A DNA stretch of 9,023 nt from Ruminococcus flavefaciens (GCA_002350065.1 DEDQ01000027.1:3453-12475); one strand, 5' to 3'; shown: positions 1-6,848, numbered from the stretch's first letter. Notes: generated from the letters alone by a model not told the origin. Numbers and translations: made by a program.

Positions 1-9
1 TTTCTCCTT
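1..9 (-). promoter_or_regulatory. Ribosome binding site of a gene beyond the left edge
   Basis: Read on the minus strand, the hydrolase stop codon TAA (8-10) runs directly into GGAGAAA, giving AAGGAGAAA. This is a good Shine-Dalgarno placed at the stop codon of the upstream gene. It suggests a tightly coupled, co-directional gene starting a few bases outside the window, probably co-transcribed with the hydrolase. The identity of that gene cannot be seen. Confidence 0.5.
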
Positions 10-532
10 ATAGAATGTCTATCTGGCAGCTTCTCATGGTCTCGATAGCGGCAGCGTGCTTCTCGGGAGTGACTCCGGCGCAGCATTTCTCGTCAACGGC
101 TATCGCTGCCTCGGGGAAGCTCGCTTTCAGCAGCAGAGCATTGCTCACGACGCATATATCAGTGCAGAGACCTATGAGCTCGATGCTGAAGTCGTCTCCG
201 GCAGCCTCCCTGATAATGAGCTCCGGAAGCTCGACCGAGCCGAAAGTATACTTTTCAACAGGAGTGAACTTTTTTCCGTTAAGAGCTTCTGCAATGTCCT
301 TATTGAGCTTCCAGCCCTCGGTATCCTTTATGCAGTGAGGCACCGGAAGCTTTCTGCCCTCAGCCGTATCCATGTAATTCTCAAAATGAGTGTCAAAGGT
401 AGCAAAGATATCGCCGTCGAACGACCTTATCTTCTCAGCCGCCGCGGGAACTATCGCCACAGCTTCGCGGCTTCCGAGAGCACCGTCAACGAAGTCCTTC
501 TGCATATCGACAACAACTAAAAACTTTTTCAT
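8..532 (-). CDS. Isochorismatase-family cysteine hydrolase (nicotinamidase-like)
   Basis: A 174-residue cytosolic amidohydrolase of the isochorismatase/nicotinamidase fold. Visible residues match the family's catalytic triad: Asp9 in VVVDMQKDF, Lys94 in PVEKYTFGS, and nucleophile Cys127 in GLCTDICVVSNA. Asp47, His49 and His66 (FDTH and PHC) sit where nicotinamidases bind their metal ion, and HCIKDTEGW resembles the HC-x-x-G/D-T-E-GW motif of that branch. Nicotinamide deamidation to nicotinate (NAD salvage) is therefore the leading guess, but this family also acts on other amides, so the substrate is inferred. The length is slightly short for a nicotinamidase (about 180-210 residues) but no core element is missing. 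The start is set by AAAGGAG (540-546), seven bases before ATG. A consensus promoter lies about 110 bases upstream, and a Shine-Dalgarno at the stop codon implies a following operon partner. Confidence 0.85.
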   Translation of the reverse strand: MKKFLVVVDMQKDFVDGALGSREAVAIVPAAAEKIRSFDGDIFATFDTHFENYMDTAEGRKLPVPHCIKDTEGWKLNKDIAEALNGKKFTPVEKYTFGSVELPELIIREAAGDDFSIELIGLCTDICVVSNALLLKASFPEAAIAVDEKCCAGVTPEKHAAAIETMRSCQIDIL

Positions 533-539
533 GCCGATT

Positions 540-546
540 CTCCTTT
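540..546 (-). promoter_or_regulatory. Ribosome binding site of the cysteine hydrolase
   Basis: Minus-strand AAAGGAG with a 7-base spacer to the ATG at 532-530. It fixes the start of the hydrolase. Confidence 0.8.
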
Positions 547-631
547 ACAAGTAAAATATACATTATCGTATCGCCCGATCGCAGGGAGCCAATTCCTGAT
601 TTGCGTATCTGCAAGGGCGTTCAGAGATTTC

Positions 632-651
632 ATAATGAATGCTTTCATTAT
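632..651. repeat. Inverted repeat over the hydrolase promoter (candidate operator)
   Basis: ATAATGAA (632-639) and TTCATTAT (644-651) form a perfect 8-bp inverted repeat with a 4-base centre. It overlaps the -10 hexamer (647-652) and the expected transcription start (near 640) of the minus-strand promoter. A repressor bound here would block the promoter. The A/T-rich repeat could also arise by chance around a TATAAT box, so the operator role is inference. Confidence 0.4.
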
Positions 652-675
652 AACAGATACCTCACGCAAAGTCAA
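647..675 (-). promoter_or_regulatory. Sigma-A promoter for the cysteine hydrolase
   Basis: On the minus strand, TTGACT (675-670), a 17-base spacer and TATAAT (652-647) match the vegetative consensus at 11 of 12 positions. The transcription start is expected near 640, giving a leader of about 108 bases before the ATG. It lies just downstream of the spoIVA terminator, so the hydrolase is transcribed separately from the sporulation genes. I recognise no known riboswitch in the leader. Confidence 0.8.
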
Positions 676-690
676 TTCGCAATTCATACA

Positions 691-725
691 AAACAGCCCT
701 ATCCCCCGCGGAGATAAGGCTGTTT
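691..725 (-). terminator. Intrinsic terminator of the sipL-spoIVA operon
   Basis: Arms 691-703 and 713-725 pair over 13 positions with one G-U wobble around a 9-base loop. On the minus strand the hairpin begins six bases past the spoIVA stop codon and ends in a TTTT tract. It separates the sporulation operon from the hydrolase promoter. The plus-strand reading also ends in a T run, so it could work in both directions. Confidence 0.8.
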
Positions 726-730
726 TTGAG

Positions 731-2206
731 TTACAGAATGAAGCAGATAAGTCCTGAGCAGCCGTCGTTTATCACGCGTTCGAGCGTCTCCTGAAGCTTC
801 ATGCGCGCCTCTACCGGCATTTTGCTCAGCTTGCTGTGCAGTCCCTCGTTCACGAGCTCGTGCAGCGACTTGCCGAAAATATTGCTCTCCCATATCTTTG
901 TCGGGTCTTCGTCGAAGCCGTCAAGCAGGTACATGACAAGCTCCTGCGACTGCCTTTCCGTGCCGACAATAGGCGAGACCGTCGTGTTGATGTTTGCCTT
1001 CATCATATGTATCGACGGCGCGGAGGCTTTCAGCTTTACGCCGTACTTCCCTCCCTGACGTATCATTTTCGGCTCCTCGAGCGAGAGCTCTTCAAGCTCA
1101 GGCATGACGATACCATAGCCGGTAGCCTCGACCTCCTCAAGTGCCGGAGCGATGCGGTCGTACTTTTTCTTGATATCGTTAAGTTCCATGAGAAGCGGCA
1201 TGAGGTCACTCTCACTGGAAATATCGATGCCTGTCGCCTCGCCGAGTATCTTGTAGAACAGACTGCTGTCGAGCTCCGCGGTGATTGTTACCGAGCCCTT
1301 TCCGAGGTCTATCGCAGTCGCGGAGGCGCTCACTATATGCGGACAATCAGACATCGCCGCCGCAGACTCCACAGCCTCACGCACGAGCTTCACATCTCCT
1401 GCCGCTCTGCGGATACAGTCGAGTATCTCAGTCCTCAGCCAGTGTCCCTTTTCAAGAGTGTTTATCCAGCGGGCAGTTCGGATATTTATCTCGCGTACAG
1501 GGAACGAATAAAGAAGTTCACTGATTATGCCGCGTATATCGTCCTCGTCGAGAGTAAGACAGTTTACCGGAATTACCCTGGCATCGTATTTCTCAGAGAG
1601 CTCCGCCGCGAGCGCTTTCGCCTCCGCAGAAGAGGGCTCAACAGTGTTCATGATGACTACAAACGGCTTGCCGAGAGCCTTTAATTCGCCGATAACACGC
1701 TCCTCGCACTCCTCGTATTCACTGCGCGGGATATCCGATATCGAGCCGTCAGTCGTCACAACGAGACCTATGGTCGAGTGGTCGGTTATGACCTTCTGTG
1801 TGCCTATCTCTGCCGCCATATTAAAGGGTATCTCCTCGTCAAACCACGAGGTCATCACCATACGCGGCTGGTCATCCTCGATGTATCCGACAGAGCTCGG
1901 AACGATGTAGCCTACGCAGTCTATCAGCCGGACGTTGAAGGTCGCTCCGTCGCCGAGGCTGACCTCGACCGCCTCCTCGGGTATGAACTTGGGCTCGGTC
2001 GTCATGATAGTCCTGCCCGCCGCGGACTGCGGGAGCTCGTCGAGAGCGCGTTCACGCATGAATTCACTTTTGATGTTAGGGATAACAAGCGACTCCATGA
2101 AGCGCTTGATAAAGGTTGACTTGCCTGTTCTGACCGGTCCTACGACTCCGATGTAGATATCACCGCCGGTACGCTCGGCAATGCTTTTGTATATGTCTTT
2201 AGCCAT
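731..2206 (-). CDS. spoIVA: Stage IV sporulation protein A, spore coat ATPase
   Basis: A 491-residue, full-length SpoIVA (the B. subtilis protein is 492). It is an ATPase of the TRAFAC GTPase-like class that polymerises irreversibly on the forespore outer membrane into the basement layer for the spore coat. The N-terminal start MAKDIYKSIAERTGGDIY lines up with known SpoIVA. The Walker A motif is GPVRTGKS (23-30, Lys29), the sensor threonines are in TIMTTEPKF (Thr69/Thr70), and the Walker B-like motif is LIDCVGY (Asp96). The TDHSTIGLVVTTDGS segment (142-156), KWI/HWLRTE middle region and the C-terminal IRQGGKYGVKLKA and APSIHM blocks are also conserved. The protein ends in a hydrophobic GLICFIL tail like that required for SpoIVA localisation. 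AGAAGGAG lies six bases before the ATG. It is the second gene of an operon with sipL, whose product is its tethering partner. Mother-cell (sigma-E) expression is expected from the family. Confidence 0.97.
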   Translation of the reverse strand: MAKDIYKSIAERTGGDIYIGVVGPVRTGKSTFIKRFMESLVIPNIKSEFMRERALDELPQSAAGRTIMTTEPKFIPEEAVEVSLGDGATFNVRLIDCVGYIVPSSVGYIEDDQPRMVMTSWFDEEIPFNMAAEIGTQKVITDHSTIGLVVTTDGSISDIPRSEYEECEERVIGELKALGKPFVVIMNTVEPSSAEAKALAAELSEKYDARVIPVNCLTLDEDDIRGIISELLYSFPVREINIRTARWINTLEKGHWLRTEILDCIRRAAGDVKLVREAVESAAAMSDCPHIVSASATAIDLGKGSVTITAELDSSLFYKILGEATGIDISSESDLMPLLMELNDIKKKYDRIAPALEEVEATGYGIVMPELEELSLEEPKMIRQGGKYGVKLKASAPSIHMMKANINTTVSPIVGTERQSQELVMYLLDGFDEDPTKIWESNIFGKSLHELVNEGLHSKLSKMPVEARMKLQETLERVINDGCSGLICFIL

Positions 2207-2212
2207 GTTATA

Positions 2213-2220
2213 CTCCTTCT
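2213..2220 (-). promoter_or_regulatory. Ribosome binding site of spoIVA
   Basis: Minus-strand AGAAGGAG with a 6-base spacer to the spoIVA ATG. It fills most of the 15-bp gap after the sipL stop codon, leaving no room for a separate promoter there. Confidence 0.85.
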
Positions 2221-2221
2221 C

Positions 2222-3775
2222 TTATTCTTTTATCGGTATCATCAGCATTCCGCCGTTTTCGAGCTTATCGGAGGCGAGGTCGTTCTCCTCCATGATAGCG
2301 GAGGCATCAGTACTGTAACGCTTGGCGATATCCCATACGTCCTCATTCTCAACTCCGAAATAGAGCTTTATCGCGTAGTCGCCGTCGCGCTGCTTTCTGA
2401 CCGTATCATCGACTGTTATATCAGTAACTGCCCGTACTGCCGACGCGCTCTCAGCACTTATTCTCACGGGGATATCCGCTTTCGCGGTAAGAGTTCCCTC
2501 CGGCGATAGATTATACGATACAGTCGGCTCGGCTATCTCAGCACTGAGCGCCGCATTTGTTATGTCGTCGCCGATAGCAATGGTCTCCTCGAAAGCCTCG
2601 TCCCTGTCGGGCATTATCATTGCTCCGGAGCTGTCCTTCGCCGCCATGGAATATGTGAGCATACCGGTTATGACTACCGATTTTCCGTCCTCTCCGGCAC
2701 GGATATTGATATTTTTCGGACTGCCCCACACGGAGTATATCTCCGCAGGAACGTTCTCGCCCTCGGCAAGCTTCGCCGTATGGCGGAAGCTCTCGGCATA
2801 GACGGCGGGAAGCTGCTCGGCACGTATCGCTGAGTATTCGACCTCGCAGGGATAGACCGTCGAATAAGCGTCCGCAACGATGACAGCGTCAGTAGTCTTT
2901 ACGGCGCGGCACGAAATGCGGAGCTCCGGTTCGCATCTGAGAATGCGGTATTCGCCGTTCTTATCGGCGGCAGGAGATATATCACAGCTTAACACCTCCG
3001 CGCTTACGATGCACTCGTAGGATTCGTCGATGCCCTCAATATCGAGTATCTGACTGAACGGAACTGTGAACGACATCGCCTCAAGAGCTCCGCTCCCGCC
3101 CTTTTCACAGGAATAGAGCACCTCCGCCCTGATATCACCTTTGGCAAGGAGCTTGCCGGATATGAGCTTCTTCTCGCACTCGCTGACGTTGCATCTAACA
3201 CTGATGACCGACTTCACTGCCGGCTGTGAGGCGCTGAGCTCGGTCTCCTCCGAGAGCTGAACGGTCTTTTCGCCTGTGAGCCTGCCTGCCGCAAACTTTA
3301 CAGGGACCCGCCTGAGCTGTATATTCATGCCGGAGGCGTCGCTTACGACCTCCTGCTGTTTCTCTCCGGAAACGCTTATCTTAACGGATACGGCTCCTCT
3401 GACGTCGAGACGGCGCTGATTCACAGCGCGGTAGTTTACGTGTCCCGATTTCGCAACGAGAGTTATCTCGGGCGATTCAGCGTTTCTGCCGATATCTACA
3501 GTCTTGGAAAAGGTCTGCGACTGCATTACGCACTGGAGCTCCGAGCCCTCCTCACCGGAGTAAAGGAGCGAGACGTCGCATTTCAGCTCGTATGAGAGCT
3601 TGTCGCCGCTGAGCGTATACCCCGTCACCGCCGGACGTATCTCACAGCGGACAAGTCTGAAAATATCGGGGTAGTGGTCCGGGAGTATATAATCGAGCTC
3701 TACTCCCTGCTCCTGAACCCCGCTGTAGACGAGCTCCGCCGCGGGAACAGTTTCTCTGTTAAGTTTGAATTCCAT
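2222..3775 (-). CDS. sipL: SipL-type spore coat morphogenesis protein (DUF3794/SPOCS plus LysM)
   Basis: A 517-residue protein with the architecture of C. difficile SipL: repeated DUF3794 (SPOCS) beta-rich modules and a C-terminal LysM domain. SPOCS-like stretches are visible at about 27-140 (ELDYILPDHYPDIFRLV then CDVSLLYSGEEG), 200-315 (AKGDIRAEVLYS then FSQILDIEGI) and 330-457. The LysM spans about 467-515 (YFGVENEDVWDIAKRY to MLMIPI), with Trp481 in the conserved DVWDIA. SipL and its Bacillus functional counterpart SpoVID tether SpoIVA and the coat to the forespore; in C. difficile the LysM binds SpoIVA. I chose the ATG at 3775 over an upstream in-frame ATG at 3862, because AAGGAGG sits seven bases before 3775 and the extra 29 residues resemble no conserved sequence. 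No signal peptide or membrane segment is seen, as expected for a mother-cell protein. It is the first gene of the operon with spoIVA. Confidence 0.9.
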   Translation of the reverse strand: MEFKLNRETVPAAELVYSGVQEQGVELDYILPDHYPDIFRLVRCEIRPAVTGYTLSGDKLSYELKCDVSLLYSGEEGSELQCVMQSQTFSKTVDIGRNAESPEITLVAKSGHVNYRAVNQRRLDVRGAVSVKISVSGEKQQEVVSDASGMNIQLRRVPVKFAAGRLTGEKTVQLSEETELSASQPAVKSVISVRCNVSECEKKLISGKLLAKGDIRAEVLYSCEKGGSGALEAMSFTVPFSQILDIEGIDESYECIVSAEVLSCDISPAADKNGEYRILRCEPELRISCRAVKTTDAVIVADAYSTVYPCEVEYSAIRAEQLPAVYAESFRHTAKLAEGENVPAEIYSVWGSPKNINIRAGEDGKSVVITGMLTYSMAAKDSSGAMIMPDRDEAFEETIAIGDDITNAALSAEIAEPTVSYNLSPEGTLTAKADIPVRISAESASAVRAVTDITVDDTVRKQRDGDYAIKLYFGVENEDVWDIAKRYSTDASAIMEENDLASDKLENGGMLMIPIKE

Positions 3776-3782
3776 GTGTTGA

Positions 3783-3789
3783 CCTCCTT
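3783..3789 (-). promoter_or_regulatory. Ribosome binding site that sets the sipL start
   Basis: Minus-strand AAGGAGG with a 7-base spacer to the ATG at 3775. The longer in-frame reading from 3862 has no comparable site and would place this motif inside codons. Confidence 0.85.
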
Positions 3790-3948
3790 GAAAAAATGCT
3801 TTACTGAATCTTATTCGCGAAGAGGTACAAGTATGCAAATATGCCGCACTAAAACTGCACAAATTTTTTCCATAAAACCTGCGATTTAGCGCATATTTGT
3901 CGGTTTGTATTTAGAAAATGTAAACTTTTCTGTTTTGATATTTACTTT

Positions 3949-3958
3949 TTTCCGGAAA
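3949..3958. repeat. Perfect palindrome in the sipL/GH9 intergenic region
   Basis: TTTCCGGAAA is a perfect 10-bp palindrome about 75 bases upstream of the cellulase start. It is loosely flanked by TACTTT (3943-3948) and AAAGTA (3965-3970), which are also inverted repeats of each other. A regulator site for the cellulase is possible, but the role is unproven. Confidence 0.3.
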
Positions 3959-3983
3959 TGTATTAAAGTAGTAGTGTATTTTG

Positions 3984-4013
3984 TGCCGCTGTGTATACAT
4001 ATAAAATGCGGCA
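3984..4013 (+). promoter_or_regulatory. Inverted repeat and -10-like sequence before the GH9 ribosome binding site
   Basis: TGCCGC (3984-3989) and GCGGCA (4008-4013) are exact complements around an 18-base A/T-rich centre holding TATACA and TATAAAAT. If transcribed, this is a hairpin ending four bases before GGAGG (4018-4022). If the centre is instead a -10 region, the arms flank a promoter. No convincing -35 hexamer sits at 16-18 bases from either TATA sequence, so I cannot choose between these readings. Confidence 0.35.
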
Positions 4014-4017
4014 GTAT

Positions 4018-4022
4018 GGAGG
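4018..4022 (+). promoter_or_regulatory. Ribosome binding site of the GH9 gene
   Basis: GGAGG with an 8-base spacer to the ATG at 4031. It supports that start, which is also followed at once by a typical signal peptide. Confidence 0.85.
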
Positions 4023-4030
4023 TATAAAAC

Positions 4031-6751
4031 ATGAGAAACAGGCTTATAGGAAAAGCAGTTTCCGGATTTATCGCGGCAGTTCTCGCAGTAGGCAGTGCGG
4101 CTCCGGCGATATGTCCGCTTATGGCTGACGCAGGTCAGCAGCTCGGTCAGACAGATTTCGACAAGGGCGCGGGACTTCCGTGGCATATCTGCGAATCTGC
4201 TCCCGGCGAAATGGATTTCGAGATCGACAACGGAGTTTACAAGATAACCATAGTAAATCCCGGCGGAGCTTCGCAGGGCGGCGAGGACCGCTGGGACTGC
4301 CAGTTCCGTCACCGCGGACTGAAAATAGTTTCCGGTCATCAGTACAAGGCAAGCTACGAGATAACAGCTTCCAAGAGCGGCAAATACTACACCAAGATAG
4401 GCAATCTCGACGGAGATGTCGAGATATGGCACAATATGTCCACCGGCGACGGCGACTTCAACAACACTTGGGACCCGATACAGATAAACGCTAACGAGAC
4501 AAAAAAAGTCGAGGTAACATTCACTCCCTCACAGTCCCTCGACGTTGCAGAATGGGCATTCCACCTCGGCGGCGACGGTCAGTACACTCCCGGAGGCTGC
4601 TTCCCCGCTGGTACAGAGATAACCTTTGACAATATGTCGCTCATCGACCTCACAAGCGACGAAAACGACTACAAGGCTCCCGCCGAGTGGGAGCGCGCGG
4701 AGATACTCACAAATCAGGTCGGATACTTCCCCGACAGAGCAAAGCGTGCAACAATGCTCTGCGACGGCAAGAAAGGCGTAAGCTTCGAGATAATCGACGA
4801 GAGCGGCAAGAGTGTCTACTCCGGCACGAGCACTCCCTTCGGACACGATAAGGACTCCGACGACGATGTACATATCCTCGATTTCTCCGACTTCAACGAG
4901 GAGGGAACCTTCCATCTCGAAGCCGACAACGGCGCTGTAAGCCGCGATATCACTATCGGCGGAAGCGATGTTTATTCAAGTATGCTTTACGATTCGCTCA
5001 ACTACTTCTATCAGAACAGAAGCGGCATCGAGATAGAGTCCTCGCTCATCACATCAGGCGACGCGAACGCTCTTGCGCGTGCGGCAGGTCACCCGAAGGA
5101 TATGGCTGAGATAGAGCAGACATGGGGCTACTCCGGCTCGAGCGGAACCATAGACGTCACGGGCGGCTGGTACGATGCTGGCGACCACGGCAAATACGTA
5201 GTAAACGGCGGCTTCTCGCTCTGGATGCTTCAGGACCAGTACGAGACGGCTGTAAAGTACGGTTTCGAGGACAAATACGCTGACGGCACCATGAACCTCC
5301 CCGAGAATACCAACGGCTACCCCGACCTCCTCGACGAGGCTCGCTGGGAAATGGACTGGATGTTCAGCATGATAGTCGACAGCGGCGATTACAAGGATAT
5401 GGCATATCATAAGGCTCACGACGAGAAGTGGACTGCCCTCGGAATCGCTCCGGCTGACGACGATATGAAGCGTATAGTCAAGCCTCCGACGACTGCGGCG
5501 ACATTGAATCTTGCGGCTTGTGCAGCTCAGTCTGCACGTCTCTGGAAGGGCATAGACGACAAGTTCGCGGATAAATGCCTCGAAGCGGCTGAAAAGTGCT
5601 ATGCTGCCGCCAAGAAGCACCCCGATATGTTCGCTCCGCTTGACGAATCCATAGGAGGAGGCGCTTACGGCGATACCGACGTTGACGATGAATTCTGCTG
5701 GGCAGCTACCGAGCTCTTCATCACGACCGGAGATAAGAAATACTACACCGACGCAGCAAAATCCGACTTCTTCCTCAAAATGCCGACCTCTCTCGGCGGC
5801 GGCGAAAGCGTTGACACTGTCGGCAGCTTCGACTGGGGAAACACCTCAGGTCTCGGCACTCTCAGCGCAGCGCTCAACTCAGACGCTTTCGAGAAAAAGG
5901 ACGCCGAAGCCATAAACAAGAACATCTGCTCTGCCGCTGACGATTACCTCAGTATTGAGGACGGTCAGGGCTACGGTCTCCCCTACGGCACAAGCCAGCT
6001 CGCGTATAACGATTCCGACGAGGGATACATCTGGGGCAGCAACTCATTCGTTGCCGACAACTCTGTTGTTATGGCGTTCGCATACCTCCTCAGCAGCGAC
6101 GATAAGTACATGGACGGTGTTATCGGCGGCATGGATTACCTCCTCGGCAGAAACGCTATGGACTACTCCTACGTCACCGGCTACGGCACTCACGCTATTG
6201 AGTACCCGCATCACCGTTACTGGTCATGGCTCATAGACGATACCTTCCCGAAGGCTCCGTGCGGAGTTATGTGCGGCGGTCCTAACTCCGGTATGCAGGA
6301 CCCGTGGGTGCAGGGAAGCGGCTGGAAAAAGGGAAAGATACCTCCGCAGAAGTGCTACCTTGATCACATTGAAGCATGGTCTGTAAACGAGTGTACTATC
6401 AACTGGAACGCCTCACTCGCATGGACTGCCGGCTTCCTCGCAGAAGAAAACGGCGGCATCATCATCGGCGAGACAGGACGCTCTGCAGGACTTTCCAACA
6501 ACGGCGGCTCTGACGACGAAGAGATAAGACCTGATACCGAGGATACAACAAAGACCACAAAGGCAACAACTGCAAAGTCAACAAAGAAGAACAAGTCAAA
6601 CAGCTCAGACGATAAGAAAAGCAGCGGATTCCCTGTTGCTATCGTAATCGTTTCTATCATCGCTTTTGCAGCAGTTGTTATGGGCATCTCTGTACTGATA
6701 TTCATATACAAGATAATCAAGCTCAAATACGATAATAAAGACAAAAAATAA
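4031..6751 (+). CDS. Membrane-anchored GH9 cellulase with CBM4-like and Ig-like domains
   Basis: A 906-residue exported glycoside hydrolase. A signal peptide (about 1-34: basic MRNRLIGK, hydrophobic core, cut likely after ADA) precedes a CBM4/9-like carbohydrate-binding module (about 38-207). Next come an N-terminal cellulase Ig-like domain (about 222-310, starting ILTNQVGYFPDRAKRA) and the GH9 catalytic domain (about 315-805). Catalytic signatures are WYDAGDHGKYV, with Asp382 and base Asp385; YPHHR (His727-Arg729) lining the subsites; and SVNECTINWNASLAW, with general acid Glu787. GH9 enzymes invert the anomeric carbon while cutting beta-1,4-glucans, so cellulose or a related glucan is the likely substrate. 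The CBM4-Ig-GH9 order recalls C. thermocellum CbhA and CelK. After the catalytic domain there is no dockerin, CBM3 or CBM37. Instead an acidic then Thr/Lys/Ser-rich linker (about 823-866) leads to one transmembrane helix (about 867-893) and a basic tail (KIIKLKYDNKDKK). No LPXTG motif is seen. A terminator follows, so it is probably monocistronic. Confidence 0.95.
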   Translation: MRNRLIGKAVSGFIAAVLAVGSAAPAICPLMADAGQQLGQTDFDKGAGLPWHICESAPGEMDFEIDNGVYKITIVNPGGASQGGEDRWDCQFRHRGLKIVSGHQYKASYEITASKSGKYYTKIGNLDGDVEIWHNMSTGDGDFNNTWDPIQINANETKKVEVTFTPSQSLDVAEWAFHLGGDGQYTPGGCFPAGTEITFDNMSLIDLTSDENDYKAPAEWERAEILTNQVGYFPDRAKRATMLCDGKKGVSFEIIDESGKSVYSGTSTPFGHDKDSDDDVHILDFSDFNEEGTFHLEADNGAVSRDITIGGSDVYSSMLYDSLNYFYQNRSGIEIESSLITSGDANALARAAGHPKDMAEIEQTWGYSGSSGTIDVTGGWYDAGDHGKYVVNGGFSLWMLQDQYETAVKYGFEDKYADGTMNLPENTNGYPDLLDEARWEMDWMFSMIVDSGDYKDMAYHKAHDEKWTALGIAPADDDMKRIVKPPTTAATLNLAACAAQSARLWKGIDDKFADKCLEAAEKCYAAAKKHPDMFAPLDESIGGGAYGDTDVDDEFCWAATELFITTGDKKYYTDAAKSDFFLKMPTSLGGGESVDTVGSFDWGNTSGLGTLSAALNSDAFEKKDAEAINKNICSAADDYLSIEDGQGYGLPYGTSQLAYNDSDEGYIWGSNSFVADNSVVMAFAYLLSSDDKYMDGVIGGMDYLLGRNAMDYSYVTGYGTHAIEYPHHRYWSWLIDDTFPKAPCGVMCGGPNSGMQDPWVQGSGWKKGKIPPQKCYLDHIEAWSVNECTINWNASLAWTAGFLAEENGGIIIGETGRSAGLSNNGGSDDEEIRPDTEDTTKTTKATTAKSTKKNKSNSSDDKKSSGFPVAIVIVSIIAFAAVVMGISVLIFIYKIIKLKYDNKDKK

Positions 6752-6761
6752 GCATTTATAC

Positions 6762-6787
6762 GGCGGCTGATTCAGCCGCCATTTTTC
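6762..6787 (+). terminator. Intrinsic terminator of the GH9 gene
   Basis: GGCGGCTGA (6762-6770) and TCAGCCGCC (6772-6780) are exact complements, giving a GC-rich hairpin 10 bases past the stop codon. It is followed by ATTTTTC (6781-6787). It separates the cellulase from the next promoter, which starts three bases later. Confidence 0.93.
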
Positions 6788-6789
6788 TG

Positions 6790-6818
6790 TTGACACAGTG
6801 CTCCGTATGCGATATAAT
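6790..6818 (+). promoter_or_regulatory. Perfect-consensus sigma-A promoter for the GrpB-family gene
   Basis: TTGACA (6790-6795), a 17-base spacer and TATAAT (6813-6818) match the vegetative consensus at 12 of 12 positions. The start of transcription should fall near 6825, giving a leader of roughly 24 bases that carries AGGAGG (6838-6843). I see no obvious operator. Confidence 0.9.
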
Positions 6819-6837
6819 GTTAATACTATCAATATGC

Positions 6838-6843
6838 AGGAGG
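6838..6843 (+). promoter_or_regulatory. Ribosome binding site that sets the GrpB-family start
   Basis: AGGAGG with a 5-base spacer to the ATG at 6849. The longest reading begins at 6798, inside the promoter spacer and upstream of the expected transcript start. An ATG at 6834 would be followed, not preceded, by this site. Confidence 0.88.
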
Positions 6844-6848
6844 CAATC

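Noticed and set aside
533..640. Riboswitch in the leader of the cysteine hydrolase
   Set aside because: The leader is long enough, but I can identify no known riboswitch core, only weak pairing around CGATCG. A covariance-model search would be needed.
836..1684. Plus-strand open frame of 282 residues
   Set aside because: It lies fully antisense to the conserved spoIVA gene, has no ribosome binding site, and its Arg/Leu/His-rich composition is typical of a shadow frame.
3828..3835. Minus-strand CATACTTG as a sigma-E -10 for sipL-spoIVA
   Set aside because: The hexamer resembles the sigma-E -10 and lies about 53 bases before the sipL start, but no matching -35 is seen 13-15 bases upstream. 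Sigma-E control is expected from the family but is not shown by this site.
3776..3862. Upstream in-frame ATG that would lengthen sipL by 29 residues
   Set aside because: A strong AAGGAGG lies seven bases before the ATG at 3775, the extra residues look unlike the family, and the SPOCS region begins just after the downstream start.
3911..4432. Minus-strand open frame of 173 residues crossing the cellulase start
   Set aside because: It overlaps the signal peptide and CBM region antisense, has no ribosome binding site, and would run through the intergenic regulatory region.
5054..5620. Minus-strand open frame of 188 residues
   Set aside because: It is antisense to the GH9 catalytic domain, shows no recognisable domain, and is explained by the codon bias of the real gene.
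6497..6628. Thr/Lys/Ser-rich stretch as a dockerin or sortase signal
   Set aside because: There are no duplicated calcium-binding dockerin loops and no LPXTG-like motif. It reads as a linker before a membrane helix.
6798..6848. Upstream in-frame ATG codons (6798, 6834) of the GrpB-family gene
   Set aside because: 6798 lies inside the spacer of a perfect promoter, so it would not be transcribed. 6834 has no ribosome binding site ahead of it, while AGGAGG fits 6849.
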